A DNA stretch of 64,000 nucleotides. Origin: Ampullaceana balthica. Lineage: Eukaryota > Mollusca > Gastropoda > Lymnaeidae. A program made the translations under genes and the position numbers. Position 1 is the first letter of the stretch. Every line of letters begins with the position of its first letter. Location: the NCBI GenBank assembly GCA_944989445.1, contig CALYLW010000178.1, positions 656,165 through 720,164 on the forward strand, in the 5' to 3' direction. The notes under the pieces are model-generated. The model searched no databases and was not told the origin of the DNA. It worked only from the letters and a program-made list of their open reading frames with translations. Below are positions 1 to 12,645 of the stretch, piece after piece.

Positions 1-525
1 GTGGGCCTCACTTCCTCCCTCTTTTATTGTGGGCCCCACCCCCTCCCTCTTTTATTGTGGGCCCCGCTTCCTCCCTCTTTTATTGTGGGCCCCACTTCCT
101 CCCTCTTTTATTGTGGGCCCAGCCTCCTCCCTCTTTTATTGTGGGCCCCACTTCCTCCCTCTTTTATTGTGGGCCCCACTTCCTCCCTCTTTTATTGTGG
201 GCCCCACTTCCTCCCTCTTTTATTGTGGGCCCCACTTCCTCCCTCTTTTATTGTGGGCCTCACTTCCTCCCTCTTTTATTGTGGGCCCCACTCCCTCCCT
301 CTTTTAGTGTGGGTCCCACTTCCTCTCTCTTTTATTGTGGGCCCCGCTTCCTCCCTCTTTTATTGTGGGCCCCACTTCCTCCCTCTTTTATTGTGGGCCC
401 CACTTCCTCCCTCTTTTATTGTGGGCCCAACTTCCTCCTTCTTTTAGTTTGGGCCTCACTTCCTCCCTCTTTGCTTGTGAGCCCCACTTCCTCCATCTTT
501 TATTGTGGGCCCCACTTCCTCCCTC
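1..525. repeat. 28-bp minisatellite (about 19 units)
   Basis: Unit GTGGGCCCCACTTCCTCCCT plus CTTTTATT. Lies in intron 9 of the minus-strand gene. Because 28 is not a multiple of three and units lack stops, all three plus frames stay open; those ORFs are not genes. The array continues past the left window edge. Confidence 0.95.
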
Positions 526-774
526 AATTCGGGTCAACTTCTCACTGACCTGTGGGTACGGGCGTACCTACCACACACTGTGTCATTGAAACTGTGAAAT
601 TATTTTTGTGGGTGTAATTTAGAAAAAAAAATCAAGTAAAGTAAAGCTGTTTCTTCCCCCCCCCCTCTGGGTTTTCCTGAATTGTTCCTACAATGGTAAA
701 GAAGCTCAAAGTTGGTTCAAACTGCAGAGATGGCATAAAAACAAAACAAAAAAATAACAGTTATACATATCTAC

Positions 775-3700
775 CCTTTGAGGCTTTCCAAAAAACTGAT
801 GACGTAGCTGTGTATCTGTAAGTTGTCGTTGCGGTGCAGGGTGATGATGAACCCAGACTGTAGGCAGTCCTTCCACAGCGCCTGGGCATTAGGGTCTGTC
901 AGACTCTGATAGCACAGCATGAAGCCATCTGTAATGTAACACAATCAAGGTTGTGTTGTTAGAACAGTCTCTCTTACTCTTTAAATAATCAAGTAGGTAC
1001 CATGAAGTGATCCAATGAGTTTATGCTCTTGCTTATTGTAACAGACACACACAAAAAGTACATGTGCATTTTCAAGATATTATTCCCCCAGGTGTAACAA
1101 AAATAAAACTCTCCCCCAATTGAGAATACTCACAGATGATCCATCTTTCCAATGTATTCAGAGACAGGATCTCAGATGGAATCTGAAAAGTCCAAAATCA
1201 AACCAAGACCATACCACATGTTTTTAAAAAAATTAAATGTTGTAATTAAATCAATATGTTAGTCATCCTGATGAGTGTCTCCAAAAAGTGTGAGTGAGTT
1301 GTTAGGGTGGAGAAAAACTGATTAAAAGTGAGAGTCCATTGCAGGTGTGAGTGTGTGTGTGGAGAGAGGAGATCAGAATCTAGAAGTTTGGTAAATCCTG
1401 ATCTAGATTTTTGTTTTTAAAGTTCCTAGGCGAAACACAATACTGTCAATGTTCCAAAGCCATATTATATATATTTTTTTAAAAATCTAACAATTATTTC
1501 ATGTATAGTTAAGATTCCTGATTCCTTCAATCTTGTTTTATTATATTAAAAGCTCTTTTAGTCCTTTAACTTTTAGCCACTATAGCAGTATTATACCTCT
1601 TATAAATGTATCAAAATTATTAAAAATATTCAATTTCCGTATAAAGTTGCTTGCAATTATGTGATAACCATTCTTCCAATCTTATATTAATAAATTGCAT
1701 GAATTTACAGCTAAAAAAAACTTTAATTTGTTTTTATGTCCTATCATGCTCGAACAATTTTATTTTCAAAGAAATAATGTTCATTGTGATATATTTTTTC
1801 ATAAGTTTAAAAAGACTATTTTAAAACAAACATGACATGCTCAAGAATCTCCTCTCTTAAAATGTTTGCTTACATTATCTGGATCTGGAGGCTGGGACAT
1901 TTTGGTTGGTTCAGAAAAAATTGCCAGAATATTGTACTTCCTGAGATCCTCAGCTTGCAAATTTTTCCTTGGATAAACTTTTTGTAGAGACAATAGAGCA
2001 GGGAGTAATTGCTGTGAACGACCATAAAATCTAAGTTTAAAATTTAAATGAAGAAGAAAAGAAATTTTTTTATAATTTTCTATTTAAAAACGATGCATGA
2101 AAATAATTTAAGAACAAAGCAAAATTATGAATGTTAAAACTTACTCTAGAATGTGGTACGAATTCCTCTGCCAGTTTCTTCATGGGAGGATCATATTCTG
2201 AAACCATTTGGCCAAGGCGATGATATGAGATCTCACTATAAATGTAAAAATGTAGAAAAACATTTTTTTTTAACATTTAAAAATTACCTTTGTTATATCA
2301 AACTAGAAGACATGTGCTGTTAAATTTATTATACTTTCTAATCAGCAGTTGTGTAAAGCAAAAATTGCCACAATACAATTTACTGGAGCAAAGATTGACA
2401 TGTAGGTTACCTCTTTTCATTCTTTAACTCATAAGCATTATTATAAAGTGCCAGTATTGCTTTGCGATCCTCTATTTGCGATATAATGATCATAATAGTC
2501 ACATAAGTCATTATGAGATCCAGATATCCTTTTGTCAAGTCATAATTTACTCCCTGTGAAAAAATAATATTTATAAAACAGTTATTTATAACTTAAATAT
2601 TTTTTTTATGGAAATGTGAAAATTGTATGTGTTTTATTAGTTATTAAAATGTAAATTAAAAAATTGTATAAAACAATATATATGATAAATAATGATAAAG
2701 TGATATGATGTATATTTTATGTAACTGAATGATATCTTACAATATCCAGTTGAACTTGGCAGGCATCAAAAATATTCAAAAGTTCAACAATATGATCCTG
2801 AAATTAAGAATAGTTTTTAAAAATCTATAATGCAATAAGTTATAAGCTTTAGCAATTTCTGTATGATTGCCCTCAATCATCCTTAAGAAATATACCAAAA
2901 TTTTAACACAAGCATATCATCTAATTTATTTTAAATTTAAAGCTCCATTGTCTCAGAGCGTAAAGCAATAATATTACTAGACCAGTCAAAAGCATTTGAT
3001 AAAGTTGACAGTTCTCTGGTCACTTACACCAGTGGATTCAAGATTTCATAATTGGCAGTGATCAAACTGTAATAATTAATGGATGTAAATCAGCAACAAC
3101 AACAGTAGATTCAGGAGTTACACACTGGACTGTCCTAGGACCCTACTCTTCTTAATTTACATAAATAAATTTATCCAATAGCATCTGATCAGGAACAAAA
3201 TTTAGGTTATTTGCTGACGATTGTATAATCTATAGAAAAATGAAGTCAGAAAAAAAGATACCGAAATCTTACGAAGAGACTTAGATGAATTACACAAATG
3301 GGAAACTAATTAGAGTATATCTCCACACAGAAAAGGGTCAAGAAAAATATCACCAAAAAAACAATTAAACAAACTACTTCATTCATGGTAAACAACTATT
3401 CCAGCTAAGGGGCCGTCCATAAAGTACGTCACGCTATTTTTGACCATTTTTAACTCCCCCCTCCCCCTTGTTACAACCTGTCACACATCTCGGACCCCCC
3501 CCCTAAAGTACGTCATACTTTCGAACAAAAATGTTGTTTTTATTAACAAAATAATCAAAATTTAATATAAAACAGCGTGACGTCACACATGGCCGGACCC
3601 CCCCTCCCCGTCACAAACTATCACACTTTCTTACACCCCCTCCCTCCCTCTGGAGCGTGACGTACTTTATGGACGGCCCCTAAAGATGCTAAGTACTTAG

Positions 3701-6700
3701 GATTAATTATAAATGAAAAATGGTCATGGATTCCATATATTAATGAAATAAGTTGAAAATCCCACCAAACTTTAGGCTTTATAAAAAGAAACTTTTACAA
3801 ATGTAATAAGAACATAAAACTAAAATGGTACCTTACAGGGGCCATAACTATACTAGAATATTCATCTTCTGTATGGGACCAATCTACCAAATAAAACATT
3901 GAGAAAGTAGAGCATCTTCTGTATGGGACCAATCTACCAAATAAAACATAGAGAAAGTAGAGCATCTTCTGTATGGGACCAATCTACCAAATAAAACATT
4001 GAGAAAGTAGAGCATCTTCTGTATGGGACCAATCTACCAAATAAAACATAGAGAAAGTAGAGCATCTTCTGTATGGGACCAATCTACCAAATAAAACATT
4101 GAGAAAGTAGAGCATCTTCTGTATGGGACCAATCTACCAAATAAAACATAGAGAAAGTAGAGCATCTTCTGTATGGGACCAATCTACCAAATAAAACATA
4201 GAGAAAGTAGAGCATCTTCTGTATGGGACCAATCTACCAAATAAAACATTGAGAAAGTAGAGCATCTTCTGTATGGGACCAATCTACCAAATAAAACATA
4301 GAGAAAGTAGAGCATCTTCTGTATGGGACCAATCTACCAAATAAAACATAGAGAAAGTAGAGCATCTTCTGTATGGGACCAATCTACCAAATAAAACATA
4401 GAGAAAGTAGAGCATCTTCTGTATGGGACCAATCTACCAAATAAAACATTGAGAAAGTAGAGCATCTTCTGTATGGGACCAATCTACCAAATAAAACATA
4501 GAGAAAGTAGAGCATCTTCTGTATGGGACCAATCTACCAAATAAAACAGAGAAAGTAGAGCATATTCAAAAATGAGCTGCAAGATTCATTACAGGTGAAT
4601 ATTCACAATTGACAAGAGAAACACCATTGGTTAAATCATTAAACCTAGAAACACTAGTGGATAGAAGAACAAAGAGCAAAGTCGTAATAATACATAAGGC
4701 ATTAAATTTTAACTTGGAAATGCAGCTAACACAAATCTAAAACAACACTCAGATCGGCAAGGGGACGAAAACACTTTTCTTGTTCTATTCGCAAGGAAAA
4801 TCCCATTCAAAACCTACATCTTCCCATCTGGGTTTCGGACGTGAAATGAGTTGCCTGGACAATCCAGGAAAAACAAAACACTATCAACATTCAAAACTCT
4901 AATAAAAATGAAAGATTAGAATTAAACAAATGGATAATCATAGGATTCAATAATCTCTGTATAGAAGGAGGCGTCTGTAATGCATATAAGGGCAATGTTG
5001 AAACTAATCAATAGAATTTTCAAACAATCATGCTAACATTTTTTATAACTACCAGAATATAATAACATTTTAGGAATAAATGCACTTGCTTCAATTGATT
5101 AGTTACCTTCAGGTTGAGGACATCCACCAGTGTAAGATAGAAAAGTGATAAGTCTTTAAGGATCTCTTCCTTCATCTGCGATACAACTGATAACTGAAAT
5201 ATAACATTCAATACTAATATGGTAAATTAAATTTCTGTGCTACATGAACTATACAACAGAACAAACAACTAGTATCCATGAAAATTATATTTACTACTGC
5301 TTTATTAAAGCCATTGTGATGTCTGTTATAAACAAACTTATCTTGGCCACGTTTCACTGTTCTAGAGACACTAACCTGAGGAGCCTTGTTGTCGTACAAA
5401 GGGAACTTCCTTAAATAGACTTTATCTATCGCAGCAAGAATGTTTTTATCTTTTAAAAGGTTTGGTTTAAACTCCACTGTCCCAAGCATCTAAACAAGAG
5501 GGAAAAAAACAACAAATATTTAACTTTAATCTTCTATTTAATGAAGAAAAAACATTTTATCACAATGAATGTGAATGTTTATGGCCCTATATACTATTGG
5601 TTAATAATTTCATAAATATAGACTGGTTTATGTGATCATGCCTTTTCATTATGCACACTATAAGTGATTACTAAATACATATAGTAGAGTACATGTGATC
5701 ATGCCTTTTCATTATGCACACTATAAGTAATTACTACATAAATATAGAAGAGTATATGTGATCATGCCTTTTCATTACGTACACTATAAGTGATTACTAC
5801 ATAAGTATAGAAGAGTATATGTTCATTATTAATTTTTCTTAGTCCCACAGAATGAAAAAGTTCTAAGGATGATAATGAAATATTTTTAAAACGTTTAAAA
5901 CAACTTGATAAGTAGAAAATATTTTTTATTTGTTTTTAAAAAATCACTTTATTTCAGGGACTAGAATAAATAAAAATTATAATTGCTTAAACGCAAAGAA
6001 AAACCATGCAGAAGTAATATGAGCACCAAAGGATTTTGAATTTGATGCAGTCAAAAGTTAAATGTTTTATCAATTTGTGAAATACATTCTGCACAGATTG
6101 TATAACTTTTAACAAATTGTTTTAGTTTTAGAGTTTTAATATTTTAATTGTTATTTCCAATTCTTTCACAGCCCAATTTTACCTCCCTCCACTTTCCTCA
6201 CACCACCCAGGTTTTCTAAGCCGTAACACCATGTCATTACCAATGTTCCCTTTAAGGTACGCGGCTGCGCAGATAGCTGACCGACACCGTGCAGCAGTTT
6301 AGAATTACTGTGCAGCAAATTTTGTAAAAAGTTTTTTTTCTTTGCACTTGGACCAACGAGCCTAAGAGGGAACATTAGAACACTTTTCTATCGACGTTTT
6401 AGGTCGAAAGAAAGTCTTTTAAAAAAAATTTTTTTTTAACTTTCTTTTCCTTAAAAGTCTTAACTCATTCAAAAGTTTTTAAAAAATAATCTTAAACTAT
6501 AAAAAAATTAATGATCTCCAAAATACTTTTATAGCTTTTATGCTCTTTGTTGAGGGCCATTTCGCCAGAACATTCTTTGATGTGTTGTCTTTCTTCAGGT
6601 TTTCTTATACTCTGTTAATATATTTTATCTCTCAAAACTGAGCACATTACTGCCTTTAATTCTCGTTTATCCCTCTATAGTCTATACTTAATCCTTAACT

Positions 6701-9064
6701 AATTTCATTTAAATATTACTGGTACTTAGTGAAGTAACATATCAGTAGCCCCCCCCTATCTATTTTCAAATCCCTTATATTAACTTCACCGCCGTCTCTG
6801 TCTTGGACCGCCGGAAAAACAAAAGTCAAAAATGACCCACTTCCCGTCATTCGATCAAGCTGAAATTTGGCACACGGACCCGACTCACCTAACAATGCAT
6901 CGTATCAAAATTTCAGATCGATCGAACGTACCGTATATAAACTAATGCATTTTTAGTTTATCCTTATATAACGTATGTAATTCAAATTCAGTTTGTTATT
7001 GTTTTTTTTTCCCACATGAGAGTTTGAGTTGACGCTTTGACGTCGACCCATCGAAGTACCGGCGTGCTTTTGTTTACATTTTAAGTGTCATGCTGAACTC
7101 GGTCCCCCCACCCCCAGGGTTAGGAACCAAAGTTGAGTTAAGACAGATTCAGTCTGTAAATGCTTGTCGCGTTTGAAAATAATCAATACTGTTAGTTATG
7201 ACTCATACATAAGGGATTTATAGTCAAAAACTTTGTTTTTACGGGTTTGTTTTATCATATACTTTTTATGTATAGGTATCACAGCTTTTGGGGGCATCCC
7301 TAAATGATTTCACGCACCTAGGAGGGAAGGGGGTCATACACTTGTGATGATGTGTGATGAGGGGGAGGGGGGGGGGTGTTTAAGAAACATGATGTTACAC
7401 AAAAACACGCAACTTTAAATAAAAGTTCTACTTAAATATTTGATTGCTTACAAGTTATTTAATGATGTTTTAAATGGCTTCACGCATGTTACAATATTAG
7501 AGTGCAGCTTTACGCTAAATACATCCTTAAATGACCAAAAATTGATTTAAAACATGCTGATTTTCAAATAGAAAATACGGCTTTTATGGGGGGGGGGTAC
7601 AAAGCTTTGTGACGTCATATTGGAGGGGGGGGTCTAAGTTTTTGTGACAAAGTGTGACGAAGGGGGTGGGGGTGGGGTGAAAATTCAGCCAAAATTGTGT
7701 GACGTCATTTATGGACGGCCATTTTGGCTCATGCACAAAAGGGACTGCTTTTCAGATTTTTATGGCAATTATAACTTTTAAATTCAATCCAAGTTCAGGT
7801 CATCCAAACCACAAAGACCCACTATAATTGACAAGAGTAACACTGTTGCCATTAGTTACATCACTAAAACTAGAAACACAAGAGATTATAGAAAAACAAA
7901 GAGCAAAGTAGTAATTATACATAAGGCATTAGGTAAATACGGCATTTGACATCCGGAAGTATTCTGTATTTCATTTTTTAGTCTAGTTCCTGTTTCAAAG
8001 TTGACAGTTCTCAATTATTTAAAATGTACCCATCGGCTACATTATTGAGCTATTATTTAATCAAAATCGAGGTTAGAAGACACACAAAATTTTATTTTGT
8101 CGGAAACATCAATTTTAGAGTCACTGGGAAGTGTTATATCTTAAATATTTAATATTTATATAATTTGAGGACCTATACGCACAACTTCAGGAAATATATA
8201 GTTTAAAGTAACTATGTAGCCGAGAGATACATTTTTAAATAATTGTGAATAGTCAACTTTGAAACAGGAAGTTGACTATAAAAAAAATAAAAAAATAAAG
8301 AATACTGCTGGATGTCGAATGCCGTATTTACCAGGCATTAAATTCTAACTTGGAAATACAACACACCAATAATCTAATACAACAATCAGACAGACATAGT
8401 GACAGCAATAACATTTTAATAAAAACACTTTTCCTGTTACATTCTATATGCAAGACCAAACACCTACAAACTACAAATCCTATTTCTTCCCATCTAGAAT
8501 TCTGGGTGGAATAGGTTGCCTAAAACTCTAATAAAAATGCAAGACCAGGCAGGGCATAAACCATGGATAAGCCATGATAAGAAGAGAAGGAGCGTCTGTA
8601 AATACTGTAATGTTATTGTATGAGATAAGCAAGATTAAGAATATTAATTAAGATAGGAAACCTGACACTCACTGTCCTCACGCCTACAATACATTAAGTA
8701 GGATTCAATCTATTGGCAATTGGACAAGTAGAGAGGCTATCCAGGACATCCCACTTTGTACCATAGGCCTACTATTCAAACAATTAAAAAGGCTGAAGAC
8801 TGAACGTAGAGCATAATTTTAATTATTATTATATTTTAGAGTTAGTCAGTTAGAGTCGAGCAGTCACTCAGTCAGTACTGTGTTACTGTTACTAAAGTTA
8901 CTGGTGTACAATGCAGAGACAGTACAGTTGTACAGTAGACTTCAGTAGAGCCAGCCTACCTTTTTTATGTTGAAAAGTCTATTTAGCATTCCTAAGCCAG
9001 TGTCATTGAGAATAGTTAGCTTTTCTGCTAATTTCTGTTGCGATGGTAATGTTGATTGCGCCAT
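775..9064 (-). CDS. NCKAP1: NCKAP1/HEM-family gene, 5' part (exons 1-9, partial)
   Basis: Predicted subunit of the WAVE regulatory complex (the Nap1/HEM scaffold that pairs with CYFIP/Sra1). Coding exons read on the minus strand: 9064-8960, 5489-5376, 5193-5107, 2797-2741, 2553-2411, 2235-2145, 2011-1874, 1182-1134 and 928-775, giving 312 codons plus two bases. All junctions are GT-AG and no exon contains a stop. The start [20 protein letters not shown] matches the conserved NCKAP1 N-terminus, and exon 6 carries YHRLGQM and [15 protein letters not shown]. The last donor lies at 774-773, so the other two thirds of the gene are outside the window. Exon lengths and phases equal those of the plus-strand paralogue exactly. 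Identity to that paralogue by eye is 26/35 in exon 1, 23/38 in exon 2 and 27/31 in exon 6. The intact frame argues for a working gene, but expression cannot be judged here. Confidence 0.9.
3409..3680. mobile_element. PIF/Harbinger-type MITE (TAA target duplication)
   Basis: 272-bp element with long terminal inverted repeats starting GGGGCCGTCCATAAAGTACG, flanked by TAA on both sides (3406-3408, 3681-3683). The surrounding LINE sequence shows the empty site, so TAA is the true target duplication. A three-base TWA duplication is characteristic of PIF/Harbinger elements. Confidence 0.75.
3861..4560. repeat. 50-bp minisatellite, 14 units, derived from LINE coding sequence
   Basis: The unit (CATCTTCTGTATGGGACC at its start) is the LINE segment encoding [15 protein letters not shown], amplified about 14 times. 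Units alternate between ACATTGAG and ACATAGAG versions, suggesting higher-order two-unit duplication. Confidence 0.9.
5630..5825. repeat. Three imperfect units of about 60 bp
   Basis: Repeats of GTGATCATGCCTTTTCATTA followed by CACTATAAGTGATTACTA in intron 1 of the minus-strand gene. The copies differ by several substitutions. Confidence 0.75.
6240..6378. mobile_element. Small MITE, AATGTTCCCT ends
   Basis: Inverted ends AATGTTCCCTTTAAGG / CCTAAGAGGGAACATT enclose GCAGCAGTTTAGAATTAC. The same element, in reverse orientation, is at about 51990-52170 (AACGTTCCCTCTAAGG ... AAAGGGAACAT). No coding capacity. Confidence 0.55.
6768..7219. mobile_element. Repeat family R (TIR AAATCCCTTATAT), copy 1
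   Basis: A 452-bp element bounded by inverted AAATCCCTTATAT-like ends, with an internal block around AATTTGGCACACGGACCCG and TTTCAGATCGATCGAACGTA. Two more copies lie at 26307-26726 and 46438-46946. No coding capacity seen. Copies 1 and 3 also share about 30 bases beyond the right end, so the true right boundary may lie further out. Confidence 0.65.
7290..7720. mobile_element. Harbinger-type MITE, degenerate copy in opposite orientation
   Basis: The right end GACGTCATTTATGGACGGCC is the reverse of the 10824 element's left end. The left end (ATCCCTAAATGATTTCACG) is decayed. The interior shares the poly-G, ACAAAGCTTTGTGACGTC and ACACAAAATT blocks with the 10.8-kb copy. Confidence 0.6.
7826..8640 (+). 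mobile_element. LINE-A 3' fragment interrupted by a hAT-type MITE
   Basis: From AATTGACAAGAGTAACACTG on, this matches the LINE-A C-terminal coding region, is split at 7932-8332 by an inserted element, resumes with AGGCATTAAATTCTAACTTG, and ends with AAGGAGCGTCTGTAAA near 8608. Frame destroyed. Confidence 0.75.
7932..8332. mobile_element. hAT-type MITE, 401 bp, 8-bp TSD
   Basis: Inverted ends GGTAAATACGGCAT / ATGCCGTATTTACC, flanked by perfect 8-bp duplications AGGCATTA (7924-7931 and 8333-8340). The LINE-A host sequence confirms the empty site. The interior has further imperfect inverted symmetry (CCTGTTTCAAAGTTGAC / GTCAACTTTGAAACAGG) and no coding capacity. Confidence 0.8.
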
Positions 9065-9479
9065 TTTAAAATTGTGAATCTACCCACAATCTTCACAAAC
9101 AGACAATGTTTTGTTTAACTTTTCGATAATCCAACTTTTCTATTTGACGCCAATTTACTTCCTACTTTCTTGATGTCAAAATAACAAAGGGTAGGCTACT
9201 CTTGTCGCATGAAAATATTGATTCATAAAATAAATAATAAAATAATAATAATTAATGACATGATAATTTGAATAAAACATATTCATGGCTTGAAACTCTA
9301 TTATACATTTTTAGTCACTAATGGGTGTGTTAAAAAGAAAATCTGTTTATATATGTTTTTTCTTAAATTTCTACACTTTGTACTTTATTTTTTATACTTA
9401 TCATATAGTAAATTATTGACAATTATGGGAAATTGTTCAAATTAACTTTAAATTTTTTAAAAAAAGTATTTCTGTTAGC

Positions 9480-10015
9480 TTTAAGATCTGGAACTGTATG
9501 TTGTTGTTGTTCGTCCGTCGTGATCGACGATGACCACTCTCATCATACTTGCTGGGCCGCCACATGTGTTCTCTGGTGGCTTATTAACCCTATTTTTGCA
9601 CGAAAGAGGCGTCCGAAAGTCGGACAAGAGATAGAAGCGGTCCCTTCAGGTGGGTTTTGGTTACGTTCCTTTCTGGCTTGGCGTTTTAACTTGGCAGCAT
9701 GTTGTCTATTAGCTTCACAGACAGCTGCGCCATTCCATATCGTAGAGCGCCAGTGGGCTCGGTTACTGGCTGCTGCTTCCCAGGAGTCATGTCCGATGTC
9801 GAAGGCCTTCAGAGCAGTTTTAAGTGCGTCCTTGTAGCGCTTACGTGGACCTCCGCGTGCTCTATGCCCTTCGGTAAGTTCACCATAGAAGAGCCTCTTG
9901 GGTAGGCGATGGTCGGGCATGCGCACTAGATGCCCCGCCCAGCGTAGTTGGCTTTGCATGAGGATAGTGTGGATGCTGGGGAGTCCTGACCTGGCTAATA
10001 TTTCGGAACTGTATA
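9480..10015 (-). mobile_element. Second LINE family (LINE-B), C-terminal fragment
   Basis: The minus-strand open frame 10028-9543 encodes LRWAGHLVRMPDHRLPKR, GGPRKRYKDALKTALK, a WEAAASNRAHWR block and a terminal cysteine/histidine motif (SCPTFGRLFRAKIGLISHQR). This is the usual tail of invertebrate non-LTR reverse transcriptase proteins. The reverse transcriptase core is absent. The opposite-strand ORF at 9433-9837 is a shadow. Confidence 0.75.
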
Positions 10016-10121
10016 TAAAGATTACCATAGACAGCTAAGTGACTTTAACTGCTAATTCCATCCCAAGTGGATTAACATTTTAGCCACCTGTCCCATATAG
10101 GAAAAGAAAATCTTCAGGAAG

Positions 10122-10312
10122 CAGAGGCGTAGCTTAGATATTTTGCACTTTGGGACAAACTATAAGATTGTCAACCCCCACCCCACGTTTATTAATATAA
10201 TACACTTATACAGTTATAATGTGACCCTGTAATCCTCATTTTAGCGCCTCTGTACCTTGGCGCCAGGGGAAATATGTACCCCTGCCCCCCCTCAGTACGC
10301 CACTGACCACTG
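10122..10312. mobile_element. hAT-type MITE
   Basis: Ends CAGAGGCGTAGC and GTACGCCACTG are inverted, flanked by TCAGGAAG / TCAGGAAA (7 of 8 matching). A block near its right end (CCTTGGCGCCAGGGG) recurs inverted at about 14418-14450 in NCKAP1 intron 1. Confidence 0.55.
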
Positions 10313-10639
10313 TCAGGAAAACGAAGATCCTGCCATTTACATATGAAAAGTGATACCAAAACCAAGGGCATCTGCTCTATTGTTAATAAAGCTTCTCATT
10401 GAACTTTTGCATTTATCTATTTTAAAAAGTTATATTTCTTTATCATTCTTTATCAAATACACTTGTTAAATATTAGTGTGAAATTTGTGAATTTACAAGA
10501 AACCATGATGTCATTGGACTTTTCAAAAATAAAAAGACAATTTTGGATAATTTTAAAAAAGATATTTCATTTGGTCTCGTGAAATAAAAGAAATGGAACT
10601 TGCACGGAAGTGTGGGGGGAAACCTATCTAAAACAAACC

Positions 10640-11260
10640 CACACAAATCATGCTTCTTCACGTTTGGTTTTCATGCGTGGAATGGTATTCCTGAACGAGC
10701 CAGGAACACCAACACACTATCAAGATTCAAAAGAATTTTGAAAAATGCAAGGCTAGACATAAATCATGGTTAAGCGTACAACGCAATTATCTTCAGTATA
10801 TTAGGAGCGTTTGAAATGTGTAAGGGGTCGTCCATAAATGACGTTACACGATTTTGGCCGATTTTTCATTCCCCCTCGTCAGAAAAACTTAGACCCCCCT
10901 TCCATTATTAAGTCACAAAGCTTTGCCCCCCACCCCCAAAGCCGTATTTTCTATTTGAAAAAGAGCATGTTTCAAATCACTTTTTTGTCATTTAAGTATG
11001 TATTTAGTGTCAGGTTGCACTCAAATATCGTAACTATGTGAAGACTTGTAAAACGTCATTAAAGAAATTGAAAGAACTCGAATATTTAAGTGGAACTTTT
11101 ATTTAAAGTAGCGAGTTTTGTTGTGACGTCACATTTCTTAAACATCACCCCCTCTCCCTCGTCACACATCGTCTCAAATGTGTGGACCCCCCTCCCCCCT
11201 AGGTGTTTGACGTCATTTATGGACGACCCCTAAGATAAGATTAGTCAGATTAAATAAAGG
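10640..11260 (+). mobile_element. LINE-A 3' end interrupted by Harbinger-type MITE
   Basis: Contains the WNG(L/I)PE-like coding tail (GCGTGGAATGGTATTCCTGA), the AGGAGCGTTTGAAATG tail motif near 10802, then a MITE, then the displaced TAAGATAAGATTAG tail after 11230. Confidence 0.7.
10824..11230. mobile_element. Harbinger-type MITE, 407 bp, TAA target duplication
   Basis: Inverted ends GGGGTCGTCCATAAATGACG / GACGTCATTTATGGACGACC, flanked by TAA at 10821-10823 and 11231-11233. It sits in the LINE-A GATAA tail, so the empty site is known. Same family as 3409-3680, with a longer interior. Confidence 0.75.
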
Positions 11261-12371
11261 CTAGACCTACGCACGGAAAGAGGGGCGGGGGTCATATTTG
11301 TAGATTTTACATACAACTTTAATTTGTGGGGACGGGGGGGGGGTCTTGGCTGAAAGTATGTACATTTGGCCACATACGAACATAAAAAAATCAATTTTAA
11401 AAATATCATTCTGACAGTCTATTATTAGTCTATTTAATCACAGATTAATGGTGGGTCGTCATACTGGCACATTGTTTTCACAAGCGAGCGAGCAGGGCAT
11501 CACATTAATAGTATGGTGGGTACTTAAAGTCTACTATTTGCTATTGAATACATGGACATGATACATTTTAAACTGTATCGTAAATCTGTTTTGCATGTGC
11601 CACAGGGCAAAAGGGCTGAGTGACGTTTTATTAGTTTCTATTATTTTATATTAGATCACATTTTTTTCCGGGACAAATATTTTATTTAGACAATTTTTAT
11701 GCCTTGTAGATTTCGCCACTAATCTAAAAGCCAGTAATGTTAAATACCAGCCATGGTGTCACAAACTCGTGTTATACTTCATCTATCATTTGCTACATTG
11801 CCATTGCTAAACGGCAAGGCGTCCAGTCCTGCCAAGTATTTGTGGAATTTAAAAGATATCTGCTTTTAGTCCAAAAGTCGTATCATCAAAGGAAAATCTG
11901 GTGTTCACGAGTCATTAATAATATTGTTCACGCTAACACGAAACAGCCTAAGGGTGCAATACAAATGAAGAGCTCAAGGGAAGAAACGGCTATGTCACAT
12001 TTTTGTAGTTTTCAGATATTAAAGTTTTAAAGTTCAAATCCCATAACGCAACTCAACATGTCATCACCCTACGACTGTTGGCAGAATACAGACTGCACAT
12101 TTGGCAGTGCAGAACTAATGTAAATTTCAATAAACACAAATATACCGAATCTTTAATAGAAACAATATTTAAAGCAAAAATTCAAAACTTAATAGACCAA
12201 ACATAAAACTTAAACCTAAAGTCAGCACTATACCCAAACTATACTAAATTAATAATGTAATAGGTAAATAATATATGCTCAAGCTGTAAATACATTCATG
12301 TTTGCATAAAATGTAAAGGCTCAGAAATTCGTCTTTTCCTTTCAGAGAGGAATGGGCGGAACCCAGGAGTT

Positions 12372-12645
12372 ATCTTATCTATACAGACGCTCCTTCAATG
12401 CAGAAGATAATTGCGTCCACAGACCATGACAGATGATCTGTTGGCAAGTGAAGCAGCGTTCACAGGCCACGGCTTTGTGGGTTCCACGCATTACCCAGCC
12501 GCCTAACTAGTGTTAGGTACCCATTCGGAGCTGGGTGACTCAGGGATGCCCTAGGCCCCTGGAAAAAATCCTTGCATTGACATGGATTCGAACCCGTTGC
12601 CATCGGTACGCCCGTCGAGCGCGCTGCCACTCAACCACCGCGTCC
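12372..12645 (-). mobile_element. tRNA-derived SINE, minus-strand copy
   Basis: Read on the minus strand: a tRNA-like head with A box (TGGTTGAGTGGC) and B box (GGTTCGAATCC), a conserved body (GGTACCTAAC, GGCGGCTGGGTAATGCGTGG, CAGATCATCTGTCATGG), then the tail GAAGGAGCGTCTGTATAGAT ending in GATAA. About the same length as the copy at 15.5 kb. Confidence 0.85.

Larger units (their letters stand above)
2950..5005 (+). mobile_element. Degenerate LINE-A copy with nested MITE and internal minisatellite
   Basis: Decayed LINE-A in intron 3 of the minus-strand gene. Recognisable segments are [15 protein letters not shown] (from 2968), GVP-like (3100), FADD-like TTATTTGCTGACGATTG (about 3208) and the C-terminal region, interrupted at 3409-3680 by a MITE and at 3861-4560 by a 50-bp array. 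Many frameshifts and stops. Ends with the GGAGGCGTCTGTAA tail motif near 4967. Confidence 0.8.

Noticed and set aside
1..589. Four overlapping proline/serine/leucine-rich ORFs
   Set aside because: 28-bp minisatellite without stop codons; the same peptide pattern cycles through three frames.
9433..9905. Plus-strand ORFs of 134 and 68 codons
   Set aside because: Shadows of the minus-strand LINE-B fragment.
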